Under the pieces are notes generated by a model. That model made no database searches and had not been told where the DNA came from. It saw nothing but the letters and a program-made list of their open reading frames with translations. This document shows, piece after piece, positions 53,818 to 61,100 of a DNA stretch of 64,000 bases; positions within the stretch are counted from its first letter, which is position 1, and each line of letters begins with the position of its first letter. The stretch lies in assembly GCF_003385235.1 (NCBI RefSeq), contig NZ_PQIA01000010.1, positions 81,966 through 145,965 of the forward strand, written 5' to 3'. The position numbers and the translations under genes were made by a program. The DNA is from Amycolatopsis circi. GTDB taxonomy: Bacteria; Actinomycetota; Actinomycetes; Mycobacteriales; Pseudonocardiaceae.

Positions 53818-54998
53818 GTGAAGAGACCCTTCACCCAGGCGACGAACGTGGACCAGGTGTGCTGGATCCACTCGAGATAGACCGAGCCGACGTCGGAGAC
53901 CAGCAGCGCGGCCACGACGACGACGATGGCGGCGAGGACGAGCAGCGCGACGGCGCCGAGCGACACCCGGCTGCGGTGCAGCGTCGCGACGGCCTTGCCG
54001 TCGACCAGCTTGGTGCCGAGTTTGAGCCGCGTGAGGAACGTGGACGGGTTCGACCCGGACCGGCCGTGGTCGAGGAATTCCCGCAGCGTGGCCTGGAACC
54101 CGACGGTGACGACGAGGCTCGCGCCGTGCGCGTCGGCCAGCAGCAGGGCGAGGTCCTCGGCGTTGCCGGACGCGGGGAAGGTGACCGCGCCGATGCCGAG
54201 GTCCTGGATCCGCTCGACGCCCGGCGCGTGCCCGTCCGGCTGCGCGGGGACGACGACCTCGCCGCCGCTGCGCAGCGTCGCGGTGCCGATCCCGGTCGGG
54301 TCGCCGACCATGACGTCCGGCTGGTAGCCCTGCGCGCGCAGGGTGTCCGCGCCGGCGTCGACGCCCACCAGCACCGGCCGGTGCTCGCCGATGTACTTCT
54401 TGAGCTTCTTGAGGTCCTCGGCGTGCCCGGTCCCCGCGGCGACGACCAGCACGTGCCGGTCGCGCACCGGGACCTTCAGGTCCGGGACGCCGACGCCGTC
54501 GAGGATCAGCGTGCGCTCGCGGCGAAGGAACTCGATCGTGTTGGCGGAGAAGGCTTCCAGCTGGGTCGACATCCCGGCCTTGGCCTCGATCATCTGGTCG
54601 GCGACGCTTTCGGGGGTCTGCTCGTCCCCGGTCGCCAGCTGCCGCTCCCCCAGGTACACCGCGCCCTCGTGCACGCGCAGCTTCGTGCCGTCCTTGACGG
54701 TGCGCAGCAGCTCGCCGCCGACCGAGTCGATCAGCGGGATCCCCGCCGCCACCAGGATTTCCGGGCCGAGGTTGGGGAACCGGCCGGAAATCGACGGCGA
54801 GGCGTTGACCACCGCGGCGACCTCGGCGGCGACCAGCGCGTCGGCGGTGGCCCGGTCGAGGTCGAGCTGGTCGAGCACGACGACGTCGCCGGCGCTGACC
54901 CGGCGCAGCAGCTCCCGCGTGCGCCGGTCGACCCGCGCGACACCGATGACGCCGGGAAGGGCTTCGTGGTTCCGCGCGAGAAGACCGGTGAGCTTCAT
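53814..54998 (-). CDS. steA: Cytokinetic ring protein SteA
   Basis: 394 residues from ATG at 54998 (KLTGLLARN), matching the start of Rv1697; the frame is open to 55076 without support. A thiamine-pyrophosphokinase-like domain is present (LVGVDAGADTLRAQGYQPDVMVGDPTGI, ERIQDLGIGAVTFPASGNAEDLALLLA). The C-terminus has one membrane helix (LLVLAAIVVVVAALLVSDVG) and a short tail. In Corynebacterium glutamicum SteA is recruited to the septum and interacts with SteB. Gene order recN - steA - steB is conserved in actinobacteria, here with one gene inserted after recN. Confidence 0.92.
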   Translation of the reverse strand: MKLTGLLARNHEALPGVIGVARVDRRTRELLRRVSAGDVVVLDQLDLDRATADALVAAEVAAVVNASPSISGRFPNLGPEILVAAGIPLIDSVGGELLRTVKDGTKLRVHEGAVYLGERQLATGDEQTPESVADQMIEAKAGMSTQLEAFSANTIEFLRRERTLILDGVGVPDLKVPVRDRHVLVVAAGTGHAEDLKKLKKYIGEHRPVLVGVDAGADTLRAQGYQPDVMVGDPTGIGTATLRSGGEVVVPAQPDGHAPGVERIQDLGIGAVTFPASGNAEDLALLLADAHGASLVVTVGFQATLREFLDHGRSGSNPSTFLTRLKLGTKLVDGKAVATLHRSRVSLGAVALLVLAAIVVVVAALLVSDVGSVYLEWIQHTWSTFVAWVKGLFT

Positions 54999-55100
54999 GT
55001 GGCTGATGGTGACAAATTTGTGCGTGGCTACAGAGCCGACGCGCCGAAGCGGACATGACTCGTTGTGGTGAGCCATGTCGCGCGGGGCGCGGAGCCGGGG

Positions 55101-56249
55101 TTAACTGTGCGGTCCGCCCGCTCCGAAATCGAGGTTGGACCAGGGGCTCGCGGGATCGTTCAGCAGTCGGTGGCGGACCCGGGCGGCGCAGGCGTATTCC
55201 GGCCCGAATTCCTCGCCGTCGAGCGCGAGCAGCCTGCCCAGCACGTAGCCGGTGGACAATTCCGCCCACGATTCGTGGTAGCGGCGGGCGATCGCCCCGG
55301 CCTCCAGCACCATCAATTCCGCGGTAAGCGCGTCGCAATAGCCGACTGCCAAACCCCAGCGGGCCAGTTCGACCGCGCGGCCGACGTCCCAGCCGATGAT
55401 GCTGTCCACCACGCCGTCCGGAGCGAGCAGGCCGTCGGCGCGGAACCGCTGTTCGTACCGCACGATCCGGCGCACCGCGTCGACGAGCGGCTCGGCTTGG
55501 TCCTCCGCGTCGTTGTCGGCGCACCACTGCCGGACCAGCTCGACCCAGCCGTACACGTCCAGCGCCAGCCCGCTGCGGGCGCGCAGCACGAGCACGAGAT
55601 TTCCGGTGGTGAGCTGGTAGGAATCGCCGAGCAGCCGGTCCATCGCGGCCCGCCAGCTCGCCGCGTCCGCGACGCCCCACCAGTCGCGCAGGCCGCGGAC
55701 TTCGGCGACGTAATCGTGGTAGCGCGCGTCAAGGACATTCCACGGCTCGGCCGACAGCACCGCCTGATGCGCGCCGCACGCCAGCGCGTGCGCGACCGGA
55801 CCGTCGAGAAGTCCGTACCGTGCCGTGTAAAGCCGCTCGACCTGCTGCTCCACCGCGGTGACCCGATGCGGATTCGCGTCGACCCAAGGCAGCACGGCGT
55901 TCGCGCCCACCCGCCATTCGGCGAGCGTGCCGCGATTGAACACGACCTGTTCCTCCGGGCCGAGACCGTGCGTCGCCCAGTCGAGATCGCCGCTGAGAAA
56001 GACCACGTCCGTACCGAAATCCGGCAGCGCGCCGCGGGTGAACACCTGCAGCGAGGATTCGCCGCCGTGCGCACAGCAGACTTTCGCGGGCGACCAGGTC
56101 CGCTCCCGCGCGAGCTGCTGCGCCTCGTCCCGGTGGATCGGCACGAACAGCTCCTCGTCGCCGAGGAGTTCGAGGAAGCGGTCGAGATCGTCCTCCCGCC
56201 GCGCGCGGGCGAGTTCGGCTTCGACGTCGGCCAGCGTGGCCCAGGTCAT
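55101..56249 (-). CDS. SseB-like domain fused to DUF1266
   Basis: 382 residues, ATG nine bases after recN. Residues 1-130 resemble the SseB N-terminal domain (LELLGDEELFVPIHRDEAQQL, LQVFTRGALPDF, VFNRGTLAEW). Residues 140-370 match DUF1266 (DWWGVADAASWRAAMDRLL, WDVGRAVELARWGLAVGYC, SWAELSTGYVLGRLL). DUF1266 proteins occur in actinobacteria and enterobacteria with no known activity, sometimes in putative conflict or secretion loci. No signal peptide, so probably cytoplasmic. It interrupts the conserved recN-steA order. Confidence 0.7.
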   Translation of the reverse strand: MTWATLADVEAELARARREDDLDRFLELLGDEELFVPIHRDEAQQLARERTWSPAKVCCAHGGESSLQVFTRGALPDFGTDVVFLSGDLDWATHGLGPEEQVVFNRGTLAEWRVGANAVLPWVDANPHRVTAVEQQVERLYTARYGLLDGPVAHALACGAHQAVLSAEPWNVLDARYHDYVAEVRGLRDWWGVADAASWRAAMDRLLGDSYQLTTGNLVLVLRARSGLALDVYGWVELVRQWCADNDAEDQAEPLVDAVRRIVRYEQRFRADGLLAPDGVVDSIIGWDVGRAVELARWGLAVGYCDALTAELMVLEAGAIARRYHESWAELSTGYVLGRLLALDGEEFGPEYACAARVRHRLLNDPASPWSNLDFGAGGPHS

Positions 56250-56258
56250 GGAATCCGG

Positions 56259-58043
56259 TCAGCCCTTCTTCGCGCGCTTGCGCTTCGCGCCGGTGTTCTT
56301 CGCTTTGTCTTTTTCCGCGGTGGCAAGCAACTCCTCGGCGTGCGCGCGACCGGTCTCGGTGCCGTCCATGCCCGCGAGCATCCGCGCCAGCTCGCGCACC
56401 CGGTCGCCCTGGTCGAGCGTCTTCACGCCGCTGCGCGTGACGCCGCCGCTGGTTCCCTTGTCCACCACCAAATGCTGATCGGCGAACGCGGCGACCTGCG
56501 GCAGGTGCGTGACCACCAGAACCTGGTGCGTGCGCGCGAGCCGCGCCAGCCGCCGTCCGATCTCCACTGCGGCCCGGCCGCCGACCCCGGCGTCCACCTC
56601 GTCGAACACCAGCGTCTGCACGGTGTCCGCGTGCGCCAGCACGACCTCGATCGCCAGCATCACGCGCGACAGCTCACCGCCCGAGGCGGCCTTGTGCACC
56701 GGCAGCGGCGGCGCGCCGTTGTGCGCCCGCAGCAGCAGTTCCACTTCGTCGACGCCGTCCGGGCCCGCGTGCACCGCGTGCCCGTCGATCGCGAGCGCCT
56801 GCCGGTCGCCGTGTTCGGCCGGACGCTGTTCGACGGTGATCTCCAGCTCCGCCTGGCCCATCGCGAGCCCGGACAGTTCCTTGGTGATCGCCGTGGCGAG
56901 TTCAGCGGCCGCCTTGCCGCGCGCGGCGGAGACCTCGGTGGCGTGCGCGACCAGCTGCACGGCCAGCTCGTCCCGGCGCAACGCCAACGCGCCCAGCGCC
57001 TCTTCGGAGGTGTCCATCGATTCGAGCCGTCGCCGCGCGTCATCCGCCCACGCCAGCACTCCGTCGACGTCCGCGGCGTACTTGCGGGTGAGCCGTTTGA
57101 GATCGGCCTGGCGCGCGAGCACCTTCTCCAGCAGCGCCGGGTCGGCGTCCAGGTTCTCGACGTAGCCGCCCAGCTCCGCGCCGACGTCGTTCAGCAGCGT
57201 GGAGGCTTCCTCCAGCCGCGGCGCGAGGTCGCGCAGCGCGGAGTCCTCCGCCGAGGCGAGCCGCCGCACCGCTTCGCCGATCAGGCCGAGCGCGCCCGGG
57301 GCGTCCGGATCGCCGTCCTGCGAGCCGGACACCGCCGCGTGCGACTCGGTGGCCGTCGCGCGGAGTTCGTCGACCGCGGCGAGCCGCTTGATCTGCTCGG
57401 TCAGCTCGACGTCCTCGCCCGGTTCGGGCGCGACCGCGTCGATCTCGTTCAGCCCGTGCTTCAGCAGGTCCGCCTGCTGCGCCATCTCGCGGGAGCGGTT
57501 GGAGCGCTCGCTCAGCTCGGTGAGCACGGCCAGCCATTCCTCGCGGACCTGGCGGTACCGCGCGAGCGGCCCGCCCACGTCCTCGCCGGCGAACCGGTCG
57601 ATGACCGCGCGCTGCTCGGCCGGGCGCAGCAGCCGCAGCTGGTCGTTCTGCCCGTGCACGGCGATCACCTGCTCGGACAGCTCGGACAGCACCCCGACCG
57701 GCACCGACCGGCCGCCCAGGTGCGCCCGCGAGCGTCCGTCGGCCGCGACCGTGCGCAGGGCGATGACGCTGCCGTCCTCGGCGACGTCGGCCCCCGCGTC
57801 GGTGACGATGCGAGCGGCCGCGTCGTCCTTGCCCACGGTGAACCGGCCCTCGACGAATGCCTTCAGCATCCCGTTCCGGACCTTCGACGCCTCGGCCCGT
57901 CCGCCCGAAAGCAGATGCAGCCCGGTGACGACCATGGTTTTTCCCGCACCCGTCTCACCGGTGACCACGGTGAAGCCCGCGTGCAGTTCCAGCAGGGCTT
58001 CCTCGATGACTCCGAGGCCCTGGATGCGCATCTCGGCCAGCAC
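56259..58043 (-). CDS. recN: DNA repair protein RecN
   Basis: 594 residues from GTG at 58043 (LAEMRIQGLGVIEEALLEL). The frame is open eight codons more, but TACCGT stands seven bases before this GTG and the mycobacterial protein starts at the same place. SMC-like ATPase with Walker A GETGAGKT, a central coiled coil, LSGGE-type signature ASGGELSRVMLAIE and Walker B LVFDEVDAGVGG. It acts in double-strand break repair. Basic C-terminal tail KNTGAKRKRAKKG. Confidence 0.95.
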   Translation of the reverse strand: MLAEMRIQGLGVIEEALLELHAGFTVVTGETGAGKTMVVTGLHLLSGGRAEASKVRNGMLKAFVEGRFTVGKDDAAARIVTDAGADVAEDGSVIALRTVAADGRSRAHLGGRSVPVGVLSELSEQVIAVHGQNDQLRLLRPAEQRAVIDRFAGEDVGGPLARYRQVREEWLAVLTELSERSNRSREMAQQADLLKHGLNEIDAVAPEPGEDVELTEQIKRLAAVDELRATATESHAAVSGSQDGDPDAPGALGLIGEAVRRLASAEDSALRDLAPRLEEASTLLNDVGAELGGYVENLDADPALLEKVLARQADLKRLTRKYAADVDGVLAWADDARRRLESMDTSEEALGALALRRDELAVQLVAHATEVSAARGKAAAELATAITKELSGLAMGQAELEITVEQRPAEHGDRQALAIDGHAVHAGPDGVDEVELLLRAHNGAPPLPVHKAASGGELSRVMLAIEVVLAHADTVQTLVFDEVDAGVGGRAAVEIGRRLARLARTHQVLVVTHLPQVAAFADQHLVVDKGTSGGVTRSGVKTLDQGDRVRELARMLAGMDGTETGRAHAEELLATAEKDKAKNTGAKRKRAKKG

Positions 58044-58050
58044 GACGCAT

Positions 58051-58056
58051 ACGGTA
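58051..58056 (-). promoter_or_regulatory. -10 box of recN (leaderless start)
   Basis: TACCGT on the minus strand with seven bases to the GTG at 58043. The same hexamer and spacing occur before khtT (33510-33515). In mycobacteria recN is damage-inducible through such TANNNT promoters, often with an upstream RecA-NDp -35; I did not find a clear -35. Confidence 0.45.
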
Positions 58057-58140
58057 GCGGCCCGCACCGACGTTCTGTGCGTCCGAGGTCCGCTAACTCT
58101 TCTTTTCGCTGGTCGAACACTTGTGCGGGCGCGTCGCGGA

Positions 58141-59070
58141 TCAGCCGCCCGGACGCTCCCCGCCGCGCCGGTCGCGCCAGCTGCGCACCGGCAGGCCGAA
58201 CTTGTACACCAGCCGGTCGGTGAACACGCCGTCCCACAGCCGCACCAGCCGCACCGGCCGCGTGCCGCACACGACGCGCACCAGCGCGCCCGGCGGCAGG
58301 TCGAACGACCGCAGCCCGTCGCAGGTCAGCACCGCTTTCGGGCCGGTCGGGTCGATGCCGACGGCGATCACCGACTCGGGCGAGACGACCAGCGGCCGGG
58401 AGAACATCGCGTGCGCGTTGCTCGGCACCACGAGCAGCGCCTCGACGTCCGGCCACAGCACCGGCCCGCCCGCGGAGAAGGCGTACGCGGTGGAGCCGGT
58501 CGGCGTCGCGCACAGCACGCCGTCGCAGCCGAAGGACGACACCGGGCGGCCGTCGACCTCGATCAGCGCGTCGAGCACCCGCTCGCGGTTGAACTTCTCG
58601 ACGCTGGCCTCGTTGAGCGCCCAGGTCCGGTAGATCTCCGCGCCGTCGGCGGTGACCGTGACGTCGACCGTCATCCGGTCCTCGACGTGGTACTCGCGGT
58701 CGACCACGCGCTGCACGGCGTCGGCGAGCGCGTCCGAATCGGCCTCGGCGAGGAAGCCGACGCGGCCGAGGTTCACGCCGAGCACCGGCACCTCCGCCGG
58801 GCGGGCGAGTTCCGCCGCGCGCAGCAGGGTTCCGTCGCCGCCGAGCACGAACACGAGTTCGGCCCCTTCGGCCGGATTGTGCTCGGGCGCGACCACGGTG
58901 CACGGCTTGGCCATGCAGCCGTCCGGGTCGATCAGCTGGAGAACGTCCTCGTCGAGCACGCGAAGCCGGATCCCGGCCTTCGCGAATCGCTGGGACACCT
59001 CGCGGGCGGCCTCCCGGGTGGTGTCCCGGTCGGGGTGCACCACGAGGAGCACTTCACGTTCGGCGGTCAC
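58141..59070 (-). CDS. nadK: NAD kinase
   Basis: 309 residues, GTG overlapping the tlyA stop (GTGA). The GGDGTLL motif lies near residue 76, then NxGRVGFLAEA, the conserved NEAS and TPTGSTAY segments, and the ATP-binding C-terminus. It phosphorylates NAD to NADP in the cytoplasm. Fourth gene of the run TPR - HAD - small protein - tlyA - nadK. Confidence 0.95.
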   Translation of the reverse strand: MTAEREVLLVVHPDRDTTREAAREVSQRFAKAGIRLRVLDEDVLQLIDPDGCMAKPCTVVAPEHNPAEGAELVFVLGGDGTLLRAAELARPAEVPVLGVNLGRVGFLAEADSDALADAVQRVVDREYHVEDRMTVDVTVTADGAEIYRTWALNEASVEKFNRERVLDALIEVDGRPVSSFGCDGVLCATPTGSTAYAFSAGGPVLWPDVEALLVVPSNAHAMFSRPLVVSPESVIAVGIDPTGPKAVLTCDGLRSFDLPPGALVRVVCGTRPVRLVRLWDGVFTDRLVYKFGLPVRSWRDRRGGERPGG

Positions 59071-59894
59071 TGGGGTCCTTCCTGGACTGCGGCGCGAACG
59101 AGCCGCTCGGCATCCTCGATGTCGTCGACGCCGGCGTCTTCCGACCCCGCTTTCCGGAGCCACACAAAGTATTCGACGTTCCCGGACGGCCCCGGCAACG
59201 GGCTCGCGACAACCCCGCGCAGCGACAGCCCGAGCTTGGCGGCTTCGGCGAGCACGCCCAGCACGGATTCGGCGCGCAGTTCGGGATCGCGGACCACGCC
59301 GCCGCTGCCGAGCCGGTCCTTGCCGACCTCGAACTGCGGTTTGACCATCGGCAGCAGATCCGCGCCGTCGCGGGCGCATTCGGCGAGCGCGGGCAGCACG
59401 AGCTTGAGCGAGATGAAGGAAAGGTCGCCGACGACGAGATCGACCTGGCCGCCGAGGACGTCCGGCGTCAGGTTGCGGACGTTCGTGCGGTCGAGGACCA
59501 CGACGCGATCGTCGGTCTGCAGCTTCCAATCGAGCAGGCCGCGCCCGACGTCCGCGGCGATGACCTTCTCCGCGCCGCCCCTCAGCAGCACATCGGTGAA
59601 CCCGCCAGTGGATGCGCCCGCGTCGAGACAGCGGCGGCCTTCGACGGTCAGCCCGTCGGGACCGAAACGGTCAAGCGCGCCAAGGAGTTTGTGCGCGCCG
59701 CGCGACGCCCAGCCCGGATCGTCCTCGTCCTTCACGACGATCGGCGCGTCGTTTTCCACGCCGGTGGCGGGTTTCGTGGCGACCATGCCGCGCACGGTGA
59801 CCTTGCCGCCGGCGATGAGCGCGGAGGCTTGTTCGCGGGAGCGGGCGAGTCCGCGCCGCACGAGTTCCGCGTCGAGCCTGGCCCGTTTGGCCAC
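59067..59894 (-). CDS. tlyA: TlyA-type rRNA 2'-O-methyltransferase
   Basis: 275 residues, GTG start five bases after the small protein gene. S4 domain at the N-terminus (RLDAELVRRGLARSREQASALIAGGKVTV) and an FtsJ-like methyltransferase with SAM motif LDAGASTGGFTD. The catalytic K-D-K-E set is suggested by SRGAHKL, GDLSFISL, MVKPQFEVGK and NVEYF. TlyA methylates 16S C1409 and, in mycobacteria, 23S C1920, and its loss gives capreomycin resistance. Confidence 0.93.
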   Translation of the reverse strand: MAKRARLDAELVRRGLARSREQASALIAGGKVTVRGMVATKPATGVENDAPIVVKDEDDPGWASRGAHKLLGALDRFGPDGLTVEGRRCLDAGASTGGFTDVLLRGGAEKVIAADVGRGLLDWKLQTDDRVVVLDRTNVRNLTPDVLGGQVDLVVGDLSFISLKLVLPALAECARDGADLLPMVKPQFEVGKDRLGSGGVVRDPELRAESVLGVLAEAAKLGLSLRGVVASPLPGPSGNVEYFVWLRKAGSEDAGVDDIEDAERLVRAAVQEGPQ

Positions 59895-59899
59895 GCCGG

Positions 59900-60106
59900 T
59901 CAGACCTTGTCGATGCTGGACAGGGCCACGGTCAGCTCGGTGTGCACGGCCTCGAACCGGTCCACGTGCTCGGCGGGCGGCAGCGTGTCGAGGTCGTCGA
60001 GCCCGGCGACGGCCTCGTCGATGCCCGCCCGCGGGTCAGTCTGCTGCGGGCCGGGTCCGGGGATCGGCGGGGGTCCGGGAACCGGCCGCGGAACGTTCGG
60101 GTGCAC
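59900..60106 (-). CDS. Small proline-rich conserved protein (Rv1693-like)
   Basis: 68 residues, between the HAD phosphatase (16 bases) and tlyA (5 bases). N-terminal half is Pro/Gly (PNVPRPVPGPPPIPGPGP), the C-terminal half a helix pair (IDEAVAGLDDLDTLPPAEHVDRFEAVHTELTVALSSID). A short protein in exactly this place exists in mycobacteria (Rv1693). Function unknown. The amphipathic helices may mediate binding to another protein of the operon. Confidence 0.82.
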   Translation of the reverse strand: MHPNVPRPVPGPPPIPGPGPQQTDPRAGIDEAVAGLDDLDTLPPAEHVDRFEAVHTELTVALSSIDKV

Positions 60107-60122
60107 AGGCCCAAACTACCAG

Positions 60123-61100
60123 TCAGGCCAGCCCGAGCCCGGCTACTGCCGCCGCGGCCGCGTCGCCTTCCGCGCGCACCTGCACGACCCCGGTCCGCCA
60201 CGCCGAATCGCACAGCGCGCGCAACAGGTCGAGCTTGTCCCCCTCGCCGCGAACGGTCAGCACGTCGCCTTCATTGATTTCCCAGCCGGTCCGCTTTCCA
60301 ACGCGCAATTCGTCCACCGGCTGCGCGAGCGCGGTGAGATCGGCGCCGAGATGCGTCGGCCTTTCCGCCGGAATCGCGGTGAGCAGCGTCGCCGGAGTCG
60401 CGATGCCGGTGAGGACGCACAGCGAGTCGAGGCTCGCCGCGACCGCACCCGCGATGTCGGTGTCGAGCCGATCCCCGACCACCAGCGGACGCTTCGCCTT
60501 CGCCGACCGCGCAGCCGTCTCGAACAACAACGGCTGCGGCTTCCCTGCGACCACCGGCTCCGCGCCGGTCGCGATCTTTAGCGCCCCGACCATCGAGCCG
60601 TTGCCCGGCATCAGCCCGCGCTCGGTCGGCAGCGTCGTGTCGGTGTTCGTCGCGACCCACAGGCCGCCCGCCCGGATCACGATGCTCGCCTCCGCGAGGT
60701 CCGCCCATCCGGTTTCCGGCGAATGTCCTTGCACCACCGCGGAAACGTCGTCGCCCGCGGTCCGCACCGGCTCCAGTCCCGCGTCGGCGATCTGGTCGCC
60801 GAGCGCGGCCGTGCCGACGATGAGCACCTTCGCCCCGGCGGGCAGCCGGTCCCGCAGGAGCGCGGCTGCCGCCTGAGCGCTCGTGTGCACCTCTTCGGTG
60901 TCCGCGGAGATGCCGAGGTCCCGGAGGTGCTCGGCGACGGCGGACGGGGCCTTTGACGCGTTGTTGGTCACGAACCGGACCGCCGTGCCTTGCTCGCGCA
61001 CGGCGGTCACGGTTTCCGCGGCCCCGTCGATCACCTGCGGCCCGTGGTACACGGTGCCGTCGAGATCGAACAGCAGCGCGTCGTAGGCCACGTCAGTCAT
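60123..61100 (-). CDS. HAD-IIA family phosphatase (glycerol-3-phosphate phosphatase-like)
   Basis: 325 residues, ATG inside the end of the TPR gene. HAD motifs DLDGTVYHG (DxDGT at 12-16), FVTNNAS and VVGDRLDTDI are intact with a C2 cap. The Mycobacterium tuberculosis orthologue Rv1692 is a glycerol-3-phosphate phosphatase. A GNAT-like C-terminal extension of about 80 residues (VGKRTGWEINEGDVLTV...) is present in actinobacterial members. Confidence 0.9.
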   Translation of the reverse strand: MTDVAYDALLFDLDGTVYHGPQVIDGAAETVTAVREQGTAVRFVTNNASKAPSAVAEHLRDLGISADTEEVHTSAQAAAALLRDRLPAGAKVLIVGTAALGDQIADAGLEPVRTAGDDVSAVVQGHSPETGWADLAEASIVIRAGGLWVATNTDTTLPTERGLMPGNGSMVGALKIATGAEPVVAGKPQPLLFETAARSAKAKRPLVVGDRLDTDIAGAVAASLDSLCVLTGIATPATLLTAIPAERPTHLGADLTALAQPVDELRVGKRTGWEINEGDVLTVRGEGDKLDLLRALCDSAWRTGVVQVRAEGDAAAAAVAGLGLA

